Shown here in pieces: positions 33,460 to 42,261 of a DNA stretch of 63,816 nucleotides. A program made the translations under genes and the position numbers. Position 1 is the first letter of the stretch, and the number at the start of each line of letters is the position of its first letter. Source of the stretch: Clostridiales bacterium Firm_08 (GTDB lineage: Bacteria; Bacillota; Clostridia; Oscillospirales; QAKW01); NCBI GenBank assembly GCA_001604045.1, contig LVAN01000023.1, forward strand, positions 1-63,816. Direction: 5' to 3'. A model generated the notes under the pieces. The model made no database searches, was not told where the DNA came from, and was given only the letters and a program-made list of their open reading frames with translations.

Positions 33460-33942
33460 CTACCATCGCCGCGCGCCCCGGATGTGTAAAAAGCGGGCGG
33501 TGTGGTAGATATACGTGGAAAGGGGTCGGTCCAGCGCGTCGTAGGAATGCGCCGCCACCAATATTTCCGGCTTAACGGCAATGATAACGGGAGAGTGATA
33601 ATACTCTCCCTTTTCATTTGCGAGTTGAACGATATCACCGGGCATCGCTTCGCTTTCGCTCACTATATCCGCGTAGGGTCCGACAGTGCGGTTGGTCACC
33701 AAAAAATCATACAGATAGGAAACGCCCGTCCAGGAGGGCGTACGGTGGGAAGCGGAGCGGTAAAACCACCCCATCACCGGCGTGTAGTTCATCACGCCCG
33801 TTCCGGCGTAAATACACTGGGAGGCGAAGTTGGTGCAGTCGCCGCCGATCTCCTCAAAGTCATAGTATTTCGGATTGCGCCCCAGCGCCCAGCGGCGGGC
33901 GTAGGCGACGGCGGCGTCTCTGTCATAAGCGAGTTCAGTCAT
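33460..33942 (-). CDS. Amidase_6 domain protein (putative cysteine amidase)
   Basis: 160 residues forming one Amidase_6 domain, a CHAP/NlpC-like papain fold: the presumed nucleophile lies in GGDCTNFASQC (about 33-43), the His in EYYHSPVI (about 113-120). The family is common in Clostridia, often in spore or wall contexts. No signal peptide or anchor is seen, so it may act on cytoplasmic or forespore substrates or be released otherwise. The start ATG at 33942 has only a weak upstream AGCCTG region; no strong terminator is seen beyond an A/T-rich tail at the 3' end. Confidence 0.82.
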   Translation of the reverse strand: MTELAYDRDAAVAYARRWALGRNPKYYDFEEIGGDCTNFASQCIYAGTGVMNYTPVMGWFYRSASHRTPSWTGVSYLYDFLVTNRTVGPYADIVSESEAMPGDIVQLANEKGEYYHSPVIIAVKPEILVAAHSYDALDRPLSTYIYHTARFLHIRGARRW

Positions 33943-34034
33943 TTTTTCACAGGCTTTCGTTTTTTACCACTCTATGCCGGTGAAGCGAAAAAAGTGCTAT
34001 CCGCCGTAGGGAAGAAAAGATCTTTCAAAAACCA

Positions 34035-34058
34035 AAACCGCCATTTCAGGCGGTCTTT
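34035..34058 (-). terminator. Terminator-like hairpin upstream of the amidase gene
   Basis: ACCGCC/GGCGGT with ATTTCA loop (34037-34054), flanked by AAAA and TTTT, so usable in either direction. It separates the hairpin-array/tRNA stretch from the amidase gene. Confidence 0.65.
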
Positions 34059-34118
34059 TGTGATTATCGCCCGAAAAATGCAAAACGGAAAAATCGGGTG
34101 AAATCACAAAAGTTTTAT

Positions 34119-34286
34119 TGCCGTCTGCGAGGCAGTTATATTATGCCTTGCGGCATAGTTATATTTTGCGGCGAAGCCGCAAAGTTATATTATATTCGCC
34201 TCTTTAACTGCGCGGAGCGCAATATCACTCGGCACAAGCCGAATATCACTGCGAAGCAATATAACTCGCCGCAGGCGAATATAACT
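34119..34286. repeat. Array of seven mini-hairpins with GTTATATT / ATATAACT linkers
   Basis: Small GC-rich stems with 3-8 nt loops follow one another: TGCC/GGCA, TATGCC/GGCATA (34142-34157), TTTGCGGC/GCCGCAAA (34165-34183), TGCGC/GCGCA (34209-34221), CGGC/GCCG (34230-34241), TGC/GCA (34250-34258), TCGCC/GGCGA (34266-34278). Linkers are GTTATATT in the left half and ATATCACT or ATATAACT in the right half, so left and right linkers can pair and the whole could fold as one branched structure. The stretch has no gene; short open frames through it are artefacts. Confidence 0.75.
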
Positions 34287-34287
34287 G

Positions 34288-34315
34288 AAAAATCCACGCC
34301 TCAGCGTGGATTTTT
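34288..34315 (-). terminator. Terminator beside the tRNA 3'-end duplicate
   Basis: AAAAATCCACGC (34288-34299) pairs with GCGTGGATTTTT (34304-34315) around CTCA. On the minus strand it follows the tRNA-like fragment directly. Confidence 0.85.
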
Positions 34316-34316
34316 C

Positions 34317-34347
34317 TGGTACGCCCGACTGGGTTCGAACCAGCGGC
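34317..34347 (-). pseudogene. Duplicate of the 3' end of tRNA-Arg
   Basis: Thirty-one bases identical to the 3' part of the tRNA at 34500-34530 (T-arm, acceptor strand and CCA). No matching 5' half is present; the adjoining 150 bases are GC-rich with internal GCCGCTTCGCGG repeats. It looks like a tRNA remnant or an attachment-site scar. Confidence 0.7.
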
Positions 34348-34465
34348 AGCGCCGCTTCGCGGTGCTGCCGTCCGGCAGGATGCCCCCACTCGCTCGCCGC
34401 TTCGCGGCAACCGCTCGGGGATGGCAAACTTGAGGCCGCCGGTTCTCATCGGGAGGTACAGACCA

Positions 34466-34496
34466 AAACAAAAACCGCCCTTTGGGCGGTTTCTTG
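34466..34496 (-). terminator. Terminator of tRNA-Arg
   Basis: Minus strand: AACCGCCC/GGGCGGTT with a three-base AAA loop followed by TTTGTTTT, beginning a few bases after the tRNA CCA end. Confidence 0.88.
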
Positions 34497-34499
34497 TTT

Positions 34500-34576
34500 T
34501 GGTACGCCCGACTGGGTTCGAACCAGCGGCCTCAAGAGTCGGAGTCTTGCACTCTATCCAGCTGAGCTACGGGCGC
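34500..34576 (-). tRNA. tRNA-Arg (anticodon CCG)
   Basis: 77-nt cloverleaf on the minus strand: acceptor GCGCCCG with CGGGCGT (one G-U), D-arm GCTC..GAGT, anticodon stem CAAGA/TCTTG with loop CTCCGAC giving anticodon CCG (codon CGG), T-arm with GGTTCGAACCC loop region, discriminator A and encoded CCA. Its own promoter and terminator flank it. It is the only intact tRNA seen in the window. Confidence 0.95.
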
Positions 34577-34588
34577 AAATGCTCCATT

Positions 34589-34617
34589 ATCATAACATGA
34601 TTTCTTTTCAAAAACAA
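34589..34617 (-). promoter_or_regulatory. Promoter of tRNA-Arg
   Basis: Minus strand: TTGTTT (34617-34612), 17-bp spacer, TATGAT (34594-34589), a dozen bases before the mature 5' end. Confidence 0.7.
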
Positions 34618-34657
34618 TACTTTTATAAAATTTTTTCAAAAAAAGCCAATTATATGT

Positions 34658-34685
34658 TTGAAAATGGCGGGAGATGTGGTATGAT
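34658..34685 (+). promoter_or_regulatory. Promoter of hprK
   Basis: TTGAAA (34658-34663), 16-bp spacer, TATGAT (34680-34685). Confidence 0.65.
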
Positions 34686-34715
34686 GTTAAAAAGAAGTGA
34701 GAAAGAGGTGTGGCT

Positions 34716-35663
34716 ATGTCGGACCAAATGCAGGGAGCCCAATACAGCGTGCCGCTGGCGGATCTGATCGAGAAACTGCGGTTTGAAACTCTCTATATGC
34801 CGGAAAACGGAAGTGAGATCCCGGTGTGCAGCAGTAATGTAAACCGTCCCGGACTTCAGCTTGCGGGCTTTTTTGAGTATTTCGACCAAAACCGTCTGCA
34901 GATCCTCGGGAAAGCGGAGATGGGCTTTTTGAGGGATATGCGGTCAGAGGAGAGAAGAAAGGTCCTTGACAAACTGTTTTCCATGAAATTTCCCGCGGTC
35001 ATCATTACGCGGGATCTGGACTGTGATCCGGATATTTTGCACTACGCGGAAAAATACGGCATACCGGTCCTGCGGACGCCTGTACATACTTCGGAACTCG
35101 TGACGGAATTGATCCCGTATCTAAACACCTATCTTGGACAGCGCATCACGCGTCACGGCGTGCTGGTGGAAATGTACGGCGAGGGGATCCTTCTGACGGG
35201 GGAGAGCGGCGTCGGAAAGAGCGAGACGGCCATGGAACTTGTCAAACGGGGACACAGACTGGTCGCGGACGACGCGGTGGAGATCGTCAAAGTCAGCGCC
35301 GACCGCCTGATGGGATCGTCGCCGGAACTCATCCGCCATTTTATCGAACTGCGGGGGATCGGCATCGTCAATGTACGCCGCATTTTCGGCATCGGCGCGG
35401 TCAAGGATACCGGCAATATCGATATGGTCATCCACCTGGAGGTCTGGGATCGATCCAAAACCTACGACCGTCTCGGCTTTGAGACCGAATATGCCGACAT
35501 TTTGGACGTCAAGGTGCCCAAACTCACCATACCGGTCCGTCCGGGCAGAAATCTTGCCATCATCCTGGAGGCGGCGGCGATGAACAACCGTCAGAAACGG
35601 ATGGGCTACAACGTGGAAAAAGATCTGGAAGACAGACTTAAAAAACTTGAAAAGGAGATGTAA
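34716..35663 (+). CDS. hprK: HPr kinase/phosphorylase
   Basis: Phosphorylates HPr at Ser46 and removes the phosphate again, controlling carbon catabolite repression in Firmicutes. The 315-residue protein has the N-terminal HPrK domain (1 to about 130) and a kinase domain with the P-loop GESGVGKSETAME (about 156-168), the ADDAVEI loop and the K3-type region IPVRPGRNLA near the end. The ATG at 34716 is preferred over a GTG at 34710 because GAAAGAGG lies seven bases before it. A ROK glucokinase follows after five bases, a sensible glycolysis-control pairing. Confidence 0.95.
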   Translation: MSDQMQGAQYSVPLADLIEKLRFETLYMPENGSEIPVCSSNVNRPGLQLAGFFEYFDQNRLQILGKAEMGFLRDMRSEERRKVLDKLFSMKFPAVIITRDLDCDPDILHYAEKYGIPVLRTPVHTSELVTELIPYLNTYLGQRITRHGVLVEMYGEGILLTGESGVGKSETAMELVKRGHRLVADDAVEIVKVSADRLMGSSPELIRHFIELRGIGIVNVRRIFGIGAVKDTGNIDMVIHLEVWDRSKTYDRLGFETEYADILDVKVPKLTIPVRPGRNLAIILEAAAMNNRQKRMGYNVEKDLEDRLKKLEKEM

Positions 35664-35668
35664 GGGAG

Positions 35669-36619
35669 ATGTACTATATCGGCATTGACCTTGGCGGTAC
35701 GAATATCGCGGCGGGGCTTGTCAACGAAGAATTCGAGATCGTGGAAAAATGCAGCATTCCCACCGGCGTCAAGGATGGCGTGAACGCCATTGTAGACCGC
35801 ATGGCGCAGGCAGCGCACAAGGTCGCCGAAATGCACGGCATCACAATGGATGAGGTCGCATGCATCGGGATCGGCTCGCCCGGCGTTGTGGACAACAATA
35901 AGAAAGAGGTCTCTTTCGCCGCCAATCTCGGTTTTTTACATACGCCGGTCGTGAAAATGCTGGAGGATCGCATCCCCGGCAAAAAGATCTGCATCGGAAA
36001 CGACGCGGACGTGGCGGCGTACGGTGAATATAAGGCGGGCGCCGCGAAAAATATCAAGGATTGTATGACCATCACGCTGGGGACCGGCGTCGGCGGAGGT
36101 CTTATCATTAACGGTGAGATCTATAACGGCTTCAATCACGCGGGCGGCGAGTTCGGACATATCGCCATCCATGAGGGCGGCAGACCCTGCACCTGCGGCA
36201 GAAAAGGATGCTGGGAGGCTTACGCTTCGGTGACCGGGCTGATCAAAACCACTGTGGAAATGATGGAAAAGCATCCCGAAAGTCTGATGTGGGAGATCGC
36301 CGGCGGCAACACCGACAACGTCAACGGACTGACCTCTTTTGACGCGATGCGCCGTGGAGATCCGACCGCGAAGGAAGTTGTGGCGGAGTATGTCAGGGGC
36401 GTCGCCGCGGGATTGACAGACGTTATCAACATCATCCAGCCGGAAGTGCTGTGCATCGGCGGCGGCATCTCCAAAGAAGGGGAAACACTGCTTGGTCCCG
36501 TCCGCGAGATCGTGGAGCGCGAGATGTTCGCCAGACATTCCGAAACGCATACCGAGCTCCGCATCGCGAAACTCGGAAATGACGCCGGCATCATCGGCGC
36601 GGCGCTGCTCGGGATGTGA
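35669..36619 (+). CDS. ROK family glucokinase
   Basis: Predicted ATP-dependent glucose kinase of the cytoplasm. The 316-residue protein starts YYIGIDLGGTNIAAGLV (phosphate-1 motif), has the sugar-site GGEFGHIAIHEGG (about 150-162) and the ROK zinc motif CTCGRKGCWEAYAS (about 166-179), and GIGGGIS-like CIGGGISKEGE near 260. No N-terminal helix-turn-helix, so it is a kinase rather than a NagC/XylR-type repressor. AGGGAG precedes the ATG. It lies between hprK and an RNA methyltransferase, likely one operon. Mannose or allose kinase activity cannot be excluded. Confidence 0.9.
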   Translation: MYYIGIDLGGTNIAAGLVNEEFEIVEKCSIPTGVKDGVNAIVDRMAQAAHKVAEMHGITMDEVACIGIGSPGVVDNNKKEVSFAANLGFLHTPVVKMLEDRIPGKKICIGNDADVAAYGEYKAGAAKNIKDCMTITLGTGVGGGLIINGEIYNGFNHAGGEFGHIAIHEGGRPCTCGRKGCWEAYASVTGLIKTTVEMMEKHPESLMWEIAGGNTDNVNGLTSFDAMRRGDPTAKEVVAEYVRGVAAGLTDVINIIQPEVLCIGGGISKEGETLLGPVREIVEREMFARHSETHTELRIAKLGNDAGIIGAALLGM

Positions 36620-36621
36620 GT

Positions 36622-37743
36622 ATGGCGGAGATGCGTCTTTGCGCGCCCTGTCTTTTCGGGCTTGAAAGCGTTTTGAAGGATGAGATCGATCTGCTTGGTT
36701 ACAAAGTGCTTGCCGTCACCGACGGCAGAGTGACTTTCGCGGGCGATTTCAGGGCGGTGGCGCGCTGTAATATATTCCTGCGCACCGCGGAGCGTGTGTT
36801 GATCGAGCTGGGCGGCTTTTCCGCGACCTCGTTTGAGGAGTTGTTTCAGGGCGTGAAAGCCCTGCCGCTGGAGGACTACATCGGACCGCTCAACGCGTTC
36901 CCCGTCAAGGGGACCAGCCTCAAAAGCAAACTTCATTCCGTGCCCGACTGCCAGCGGATCATCAAAAAGGCGGCGGTCACGAGGCTGGGTGAGATCTACG
37001 GCATCACGCGCTTTGAGGAAAGCGACGCGGTGATGCAGCTTCAATTCATTATTTTAAAGGATAAAGCGTATATTTATCTGGATACCACAGGGGACGCGCT
37101 GTACAAGCGGGGATACCGCGCCATATCCGGCGCGGCGCCGCTCAGGGAGACCATCGCGGCGGCAATGGTAAAGTTGTCCCGTTACAGTGCCGGTATCCCG
37201 TTTTACGACCCGATGTGCGGTTCCGGAACGATCGCGATCGAGGCGGCGATGAAAGCGGCGTCTCTCGCGCCGGGACTGGGCAGGAAATTCGCCTACGAGG
37301 ACTGGGACTGTGTGCCGACGGGGCTTGCCGCCGAGGCGCGCGCCGAGGCGCTGGATCTGCGCCGTCCTCTGGAAAGTCCTGTTGTGTTTGCCTCGGATCT
37401 TGACCCGAAGGCGGTGGAACTGACGCGGCGCAACGCTGTGCTTGCCGGCGTCAAAAAAGGCGTGTGGGCGGACGTAAAAGACGTTGCCGATTTCAGACCC
37501 CGCGAGGAGAGGGGCGTTATCGTCACGAACCCTCCTTACGGCGAGCGGTTGCTCGACCGGGACAAGGCGGCGGAGATCTACCGTGTGATGGGGAAAACAC
37601 TGCTGCTCCCGGGACATCGCTGCTATGTCATCGCGCCGAAGGATATCGGCTTTGAAGCGGCGTTCGGCAGACCGGCGGATAAAAAGAGAAAGATCTACAA
37701 CGGCAGGATCACCTGTGACATTTACCAGTATTTTAAAAAATAG
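36622..37743 (+). CDS. THUMP-domain class I SAM RNA methyltransferase (RlmL/YpsC-like)
   Basis: Predicted 23S rRNA guanine-N2 methyltransferase. The 373-residue protein has an N-terminal ferredoxin-like/THUMP part (CLFGLESVLKDEI, then VKGTSLKSKLHSVPDCQRII about 95-115) and a C-terminal Rossmann domain with FYDPMCGSGTIAIEAA (about 194-209) and catalytic NPPYGERL (about 296-303). B. subtilis YpsC and the N-terminal half of E. coli RlmL are the nearest known relatives. An alternative GTG start at 36616 overlaps the ROK stop; the ATG at 36622 has GGGA seven bases upstream. Confidence 0.9.
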   Translation: MAEMRLCAPCLFGLESVLKDEIDLLGYKVLAVTDGRVTFAGDFRAVARCNIFLRTAERVLIELGGFSATSFEELFQGVKALPLEDYIGPLNAFPVKGTSLKSKLHSVPDCQRIIKKAAVTRLGEIYGITRFEESDAVMQLQFIILKDKAYIYLDTTGDALYKRGYRAISGAAPLRETIAAAMVKLSRYSAGIPFYDPMCGSGTIAIEAAMKAASLAPGLGRKFAYEDWDCVPTGLAAEARAEALDLRRPLESPVVFASDLDPKAVELTRRNAVLAGVKKGVWADVKDVADFRPREERGVIVTNPPYGERLLDRDKAAEIYRVMGKTLLLPGHRCYVIAPKDIGFEAAFGRPADKKRKIYNGRITCDIYQYFKK

Positions 37744-37774
37744 TTGAATTTTTCCCTTTTTTTCAAAAAAAGTA

Positions 37775-37802
37775 TTGCAAAATCAAAAAAATGTGATATG
37801 AT
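37775..37802 (+). promoter_or_regulatory. Promoter of groESL
   Basis: TTGCAA (37775-37780), 16-bp spacer, TATGAT (37797-37802), immediately before the CIRCE operator that would cover the transcription start. Confidence 0.82.
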
Positions 37803-37806
37803 AGGT

Positions 37807-39806
<2,000 letters not shown>

Positions 39807-39826
39807 TCCGCGCGTAATGTAACAGC

Positions 39827-39862
39827 AATCCGCTCTGCCGGTTTCGGCAGAGCGGATTTTCA
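39827..39862 (+). terminator. Terminator after groESL
   Basis: AATCCGCTCTGCCG (39827-39840) and complement (39845-39858) around GTTT; a short TT then CAGTTTTTT follows. Confidence 0.85.
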
Positions 39863-39873
39863 GTTTTTTCCTC

Positions 39874-39902
39874 TTGCGCGGGGTGTGTTTATATAGTATA
39901 AT
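39874..39902 (+). promoter_or_regulatory. Promoter of the SLH glycosidase gene
   Basis: TTGCGC (39874-39879), 17-bp spacer, perfect TATAAT (39897-39902), 37 bases before the chosen ATG. It overlaps the start of the longer open frame, ruling that start out. Confidence 0.78.
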
Positions 39903-39939
39903 AATGTCAGAAAAGTATGAATGGAAAGGAACAGAAAAA

Positions 39940-42153
39940 ATGAAACGTGTGATCTCTGCCGTTCTGGCGGTTTGTCTGATGCTGTCGGCATTTTCCGTTT
40001 TTTGTTTCGCAGGGGAAAGCGAATATTGGGCCGCGCAAAAGGCGTATCTGGCCGCTGTAGAGTCCGGTAATAAGGACGCGCTGATCGCCGCGGTCAAAAT
40101 GATCGAGAAGGCGTATCCGAACCCCTCTAACAGTATAGAATACGGAAGAGTGGCGACGCCTCTGCTCAAAGCCGCCGGAGCGCTGGAAGAAAAACTGCGC
40201 TTTGACGAGGCGATCGCTTACTATAAGAAATATCTCAAATATATCACCTGGCTTGAAAAAAATGCCGGGCTGAATTACTATGATCATCAGCTCAACATCC
40301 CCAAGACCATCGAACATCTGTCGGTCCAGCCGGAGATCTATGCCGCGACTACTAAAACCGTTGTTGACCACAAAGCGATCAACGAGCCTGCCGCCGGCAC
40401 CTACTTCGGCGTCTGCGGTACCAACTTTGACTTGACCAAACAGAGCGCCCTGCTGCGCTATACCAACTTCCCGAAGGCCGCCACCAATACGGGCGGCGAG
40501 TATTTCGCCTCCCGCGTCACCTCCTACGATCAGCTGCAGGAGGGCGGCTTTTTAGAGATCGCGTGGAACCTTTCCGATGAGGATCTGAACGGTCTGAACG
40601 CCGTCAACGGCACAAAATTTGACAAGTATATCGACGATAACATCAAACAGCTCGGCGACATCGCGGACGACCGCCCTGATATCAGGATCATGCTCCGCTT
40701 CGGCGCCGAGGTCAACAACTGGAATGACAACACCACCAAGAGCAAGCAGGTCGTGTCGGCGTTCAAAAGCGCATATATCAAGATCGCGAAAAAGGTACGC
40801 GCGCTGAAAAAAACCAACATCGCGCTGGTATATTCGCCCAACGATATCAACAACCGTATGGTCACCGCCGCCGATTTTTATCCGGGGGATTCCTATGTTG
40901 ACTGGGTGGGCATCTCCTCTTACTACGCCATTTCACCATCCGCGCTCAATTCTGTCAACAGCACCGACGCCTACTACTGCCGCGGCTACTATGAGAACCC
41001 GATGATACGGGTCAAGGAGATCATTGAAACCTTCGGCACCAAAAAGCCCATCATGATCTCGGAGTGCGGATTTGCCTACGCCACGACCGCTTCGGGTGAT
41101 TATCAGACCCAGGCGCACGCCGTGCAGAAAATGAAGGAATTTTACACCTATATCAACATGGTCTATCCCTGCGTCAAAGCGGTGCTTTACTTTGACCAGG
41201 ACACCACCCGGAAATACTCGCTCGGCGGCAACGCCACCGTCCAAAAGACCTTCAATTCTCTTGTGAAAAGCAACGAGTCGATGGCGTCCTCTTTGACCGA
41301 TACAGGCAAGACCTATACCAAACTCGACAATTTTAAAGAAGTGGTGGACAGCCTGACCCTCAACGCCTACGCCTATTATCCCGTGCCGTCCTCCACGACC
41401 GTCACCTGCACCTGGTACCTGGACGGCAAAAAGGTCGCTTCTCAGACCGCCATCCCGTATAGCTACAAGCTCTCCGTCGCAGGTCTTAAGACCGGGAAGC
41501 ATACCGTGGCGATCTCCGTCAAGTGCGGCTCGGCGGACCGCACCGTCGTCAAAGTGCTGAACAAGGCGGAAAACGGCACCGTTACTTGTACTAACTCGCT
41601 GCGGGATGTTCCCCCCACCCACTGGGCGTATAAGAACATCGATTACTGTCTGCGCGGCGGTATTTTCGGCGGCACGTCCTTTGCGACCTTCGAGCCGGAG
41701 ACCGTCATGACCCGCGCGATGTTCGTTCAGGTACTCGCCAATATCAGCGGCGCGAACACCAGGGCGTACAAGACCAGCGCTTTTTCCGACGTCAGGATTG
41801 GGGACTGGTACGGCGGCGCCGTGATGTGGGCGTACTCGAACAAGATCGTATCCGGCATCGGCAAGGGGACTTTCCGTCCCAACGACAGTGTGACGAGAGA
41901 GCAGATGTGCGTCATGCTGTATAACTTCGCGGCGGCGACAAAGACAAAATTGCCGGCGACCCAGAAGGCGGTCTCTTTCGCGGACACTTCCAGGATCGGA
42001 TCCTGGGCAAAGACGGCGGTGACCGCCTGCCAGCGGGCGGGCATCATCAGCGGCATGACGGAGAACGGCAAGGCGTATTTCAAACCGCAGGCCGGCGCCT
42101 CGCGCTGTCAGGCGTGCACTGTGTTCCGCCTGTATGACGGCATCGCGAAATAA
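39940..42153 (+). CDS. Cell-surface GH26-like glycosidase with three SLH domains
   Basis: Exported 737-residue protein. Signal peptide MKRVISAVLAVCLMLSAFSV ending near FCFAGES. A helical stretch (about 28-120) precedes a TIM-barrel region resembling GH26 beta-mannanases: MLRFGAEVNNWND with candidate acid/base E257, VDWVGISSYYA, and IMISECGFA with candidate nucleophile E375. An Ig-like segment with TCTWYLDGKKVAS follows (about 475-545), then three S-layer homology repeats from about 552 (VPPTHWAYKNIDYCLRGGIF; FSDVRIGDWYGGAVMWAYSN; FADTSRIGSWAKTAVTACQ), which bind wall polymers. AAAGGAAC lies 5' of the ATG. Both Glu are present, so activity is plausible; substrate is not known. Confidence 0.85.
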   Translation: MKRVISAVLAVCLMLSAFSVFCFAGESEYWAAQKAYLAAVESGNKDALIAAVKMIEKAYPNPSNSIEYGRVATPLLKAAGALEEKLRFDEAIAYYKKYLKYITWLEKNAGLNYYDHQLNIPKTIEHLSVQPEIYAATTKTVVDHKAINEPAAGTYFGVCGTNFDLTKQSALLRYTNFPKAATNTGGEYFASRVTSYDQLQEGGFLEIAWNLSDEDLNGLNAVNGTKFDKYIDDNIKQLGDIADDRPDIRIMLRFGAEVNNWNDNTTKSKQVVSAFKSAYIKIAKKVRALKKTNIALVYSPNDINNRMVTAADFYPGDSYVDWVGISSYYAISPSALNSVNSTDAYYCRGYYENPMIRVKEIIETFGTKKPIMISECGFAYATTASGDYQTQAHAVQKMKEFYTYINMVYPCVKAVLYFDQDTTRKYSLGGNATVQKTFNSLVKSNESMASSLTDTGKTYTKLDNFKEVVDSLTLNAYAYYPVPSSTTVTCTWYLDGKKVASQTAIPYSYKLSVAGLKTGKHTVAISVKCGSADRTVVKVLNKAENGTVTCTNSLRDVPPTHWAYKNIDYCLRGGIFGGTSFATFEPETVMTRAMFVQVLANISGANTRAYKTSAFSDVRIGDWYGGAVMWAYSNKIVSGIGKGTFRPNDSVTREQMCVMLYNFAAATKTKLPATQKAVSFADTSRIGSWAKTAVTACQRAGIISGMTENGKAYFKPQAGASRCQACTVFRLYDGIAK

Positions 42154-42160
42154 AAGAAAG

Positions 42161-42188
42161 ATCCCGGTTGAAAAACCGGGATTTTTTT
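42161..42188 (+). terminator. Terminator after the SLH gene
   Basis: ATCCCGGTT (42161-42169) pairs with AACCGGGAT (42174-42182) around a GAAA tetraloop, followed by seven T. Confidence 0.95.
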
Positions 42189-42199
42189 ATGGAAAAATA

Positions 42200-42228
42200 T
42201 TGATTTATAATATAATATTTGTTATAAT
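42200..42228 (+). promoter_or_regulatory. Promoter of the smc-ftsY operon
   Basis: TTGATT (42200-42205), 17-bp spacer, perfect TATAAT (42223-42228). Transcription would start at about 42235, very close to the alternative ATG at 42241 and 27 bases before the TTG start favoured here. Confidence 0.8.
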
Positions 42229-42261
42229 AAAAAGAACTTTATGGTGAAGGAGTACGCCGAT

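Noticed and set aside
34119-34286. CRISPR array
   Set aside because: Units differ in stem sequence and length, no constant repeat of 24-37 bp with unique spacers, and no cas genes nearby.
34306-34767. Open frame GTPDWVRTSG... near tRNA-Arg
   Set aside because: Typical spurious translation of an antisense tRNA and its duplicate; repeats the same peptide twice and overlaps hprK.
42241-42261. ATG start of smc
   Set aside because: No ribosome site and only a few bases after the predicted transcription start; kept as an alternative to the TTG at 42262.
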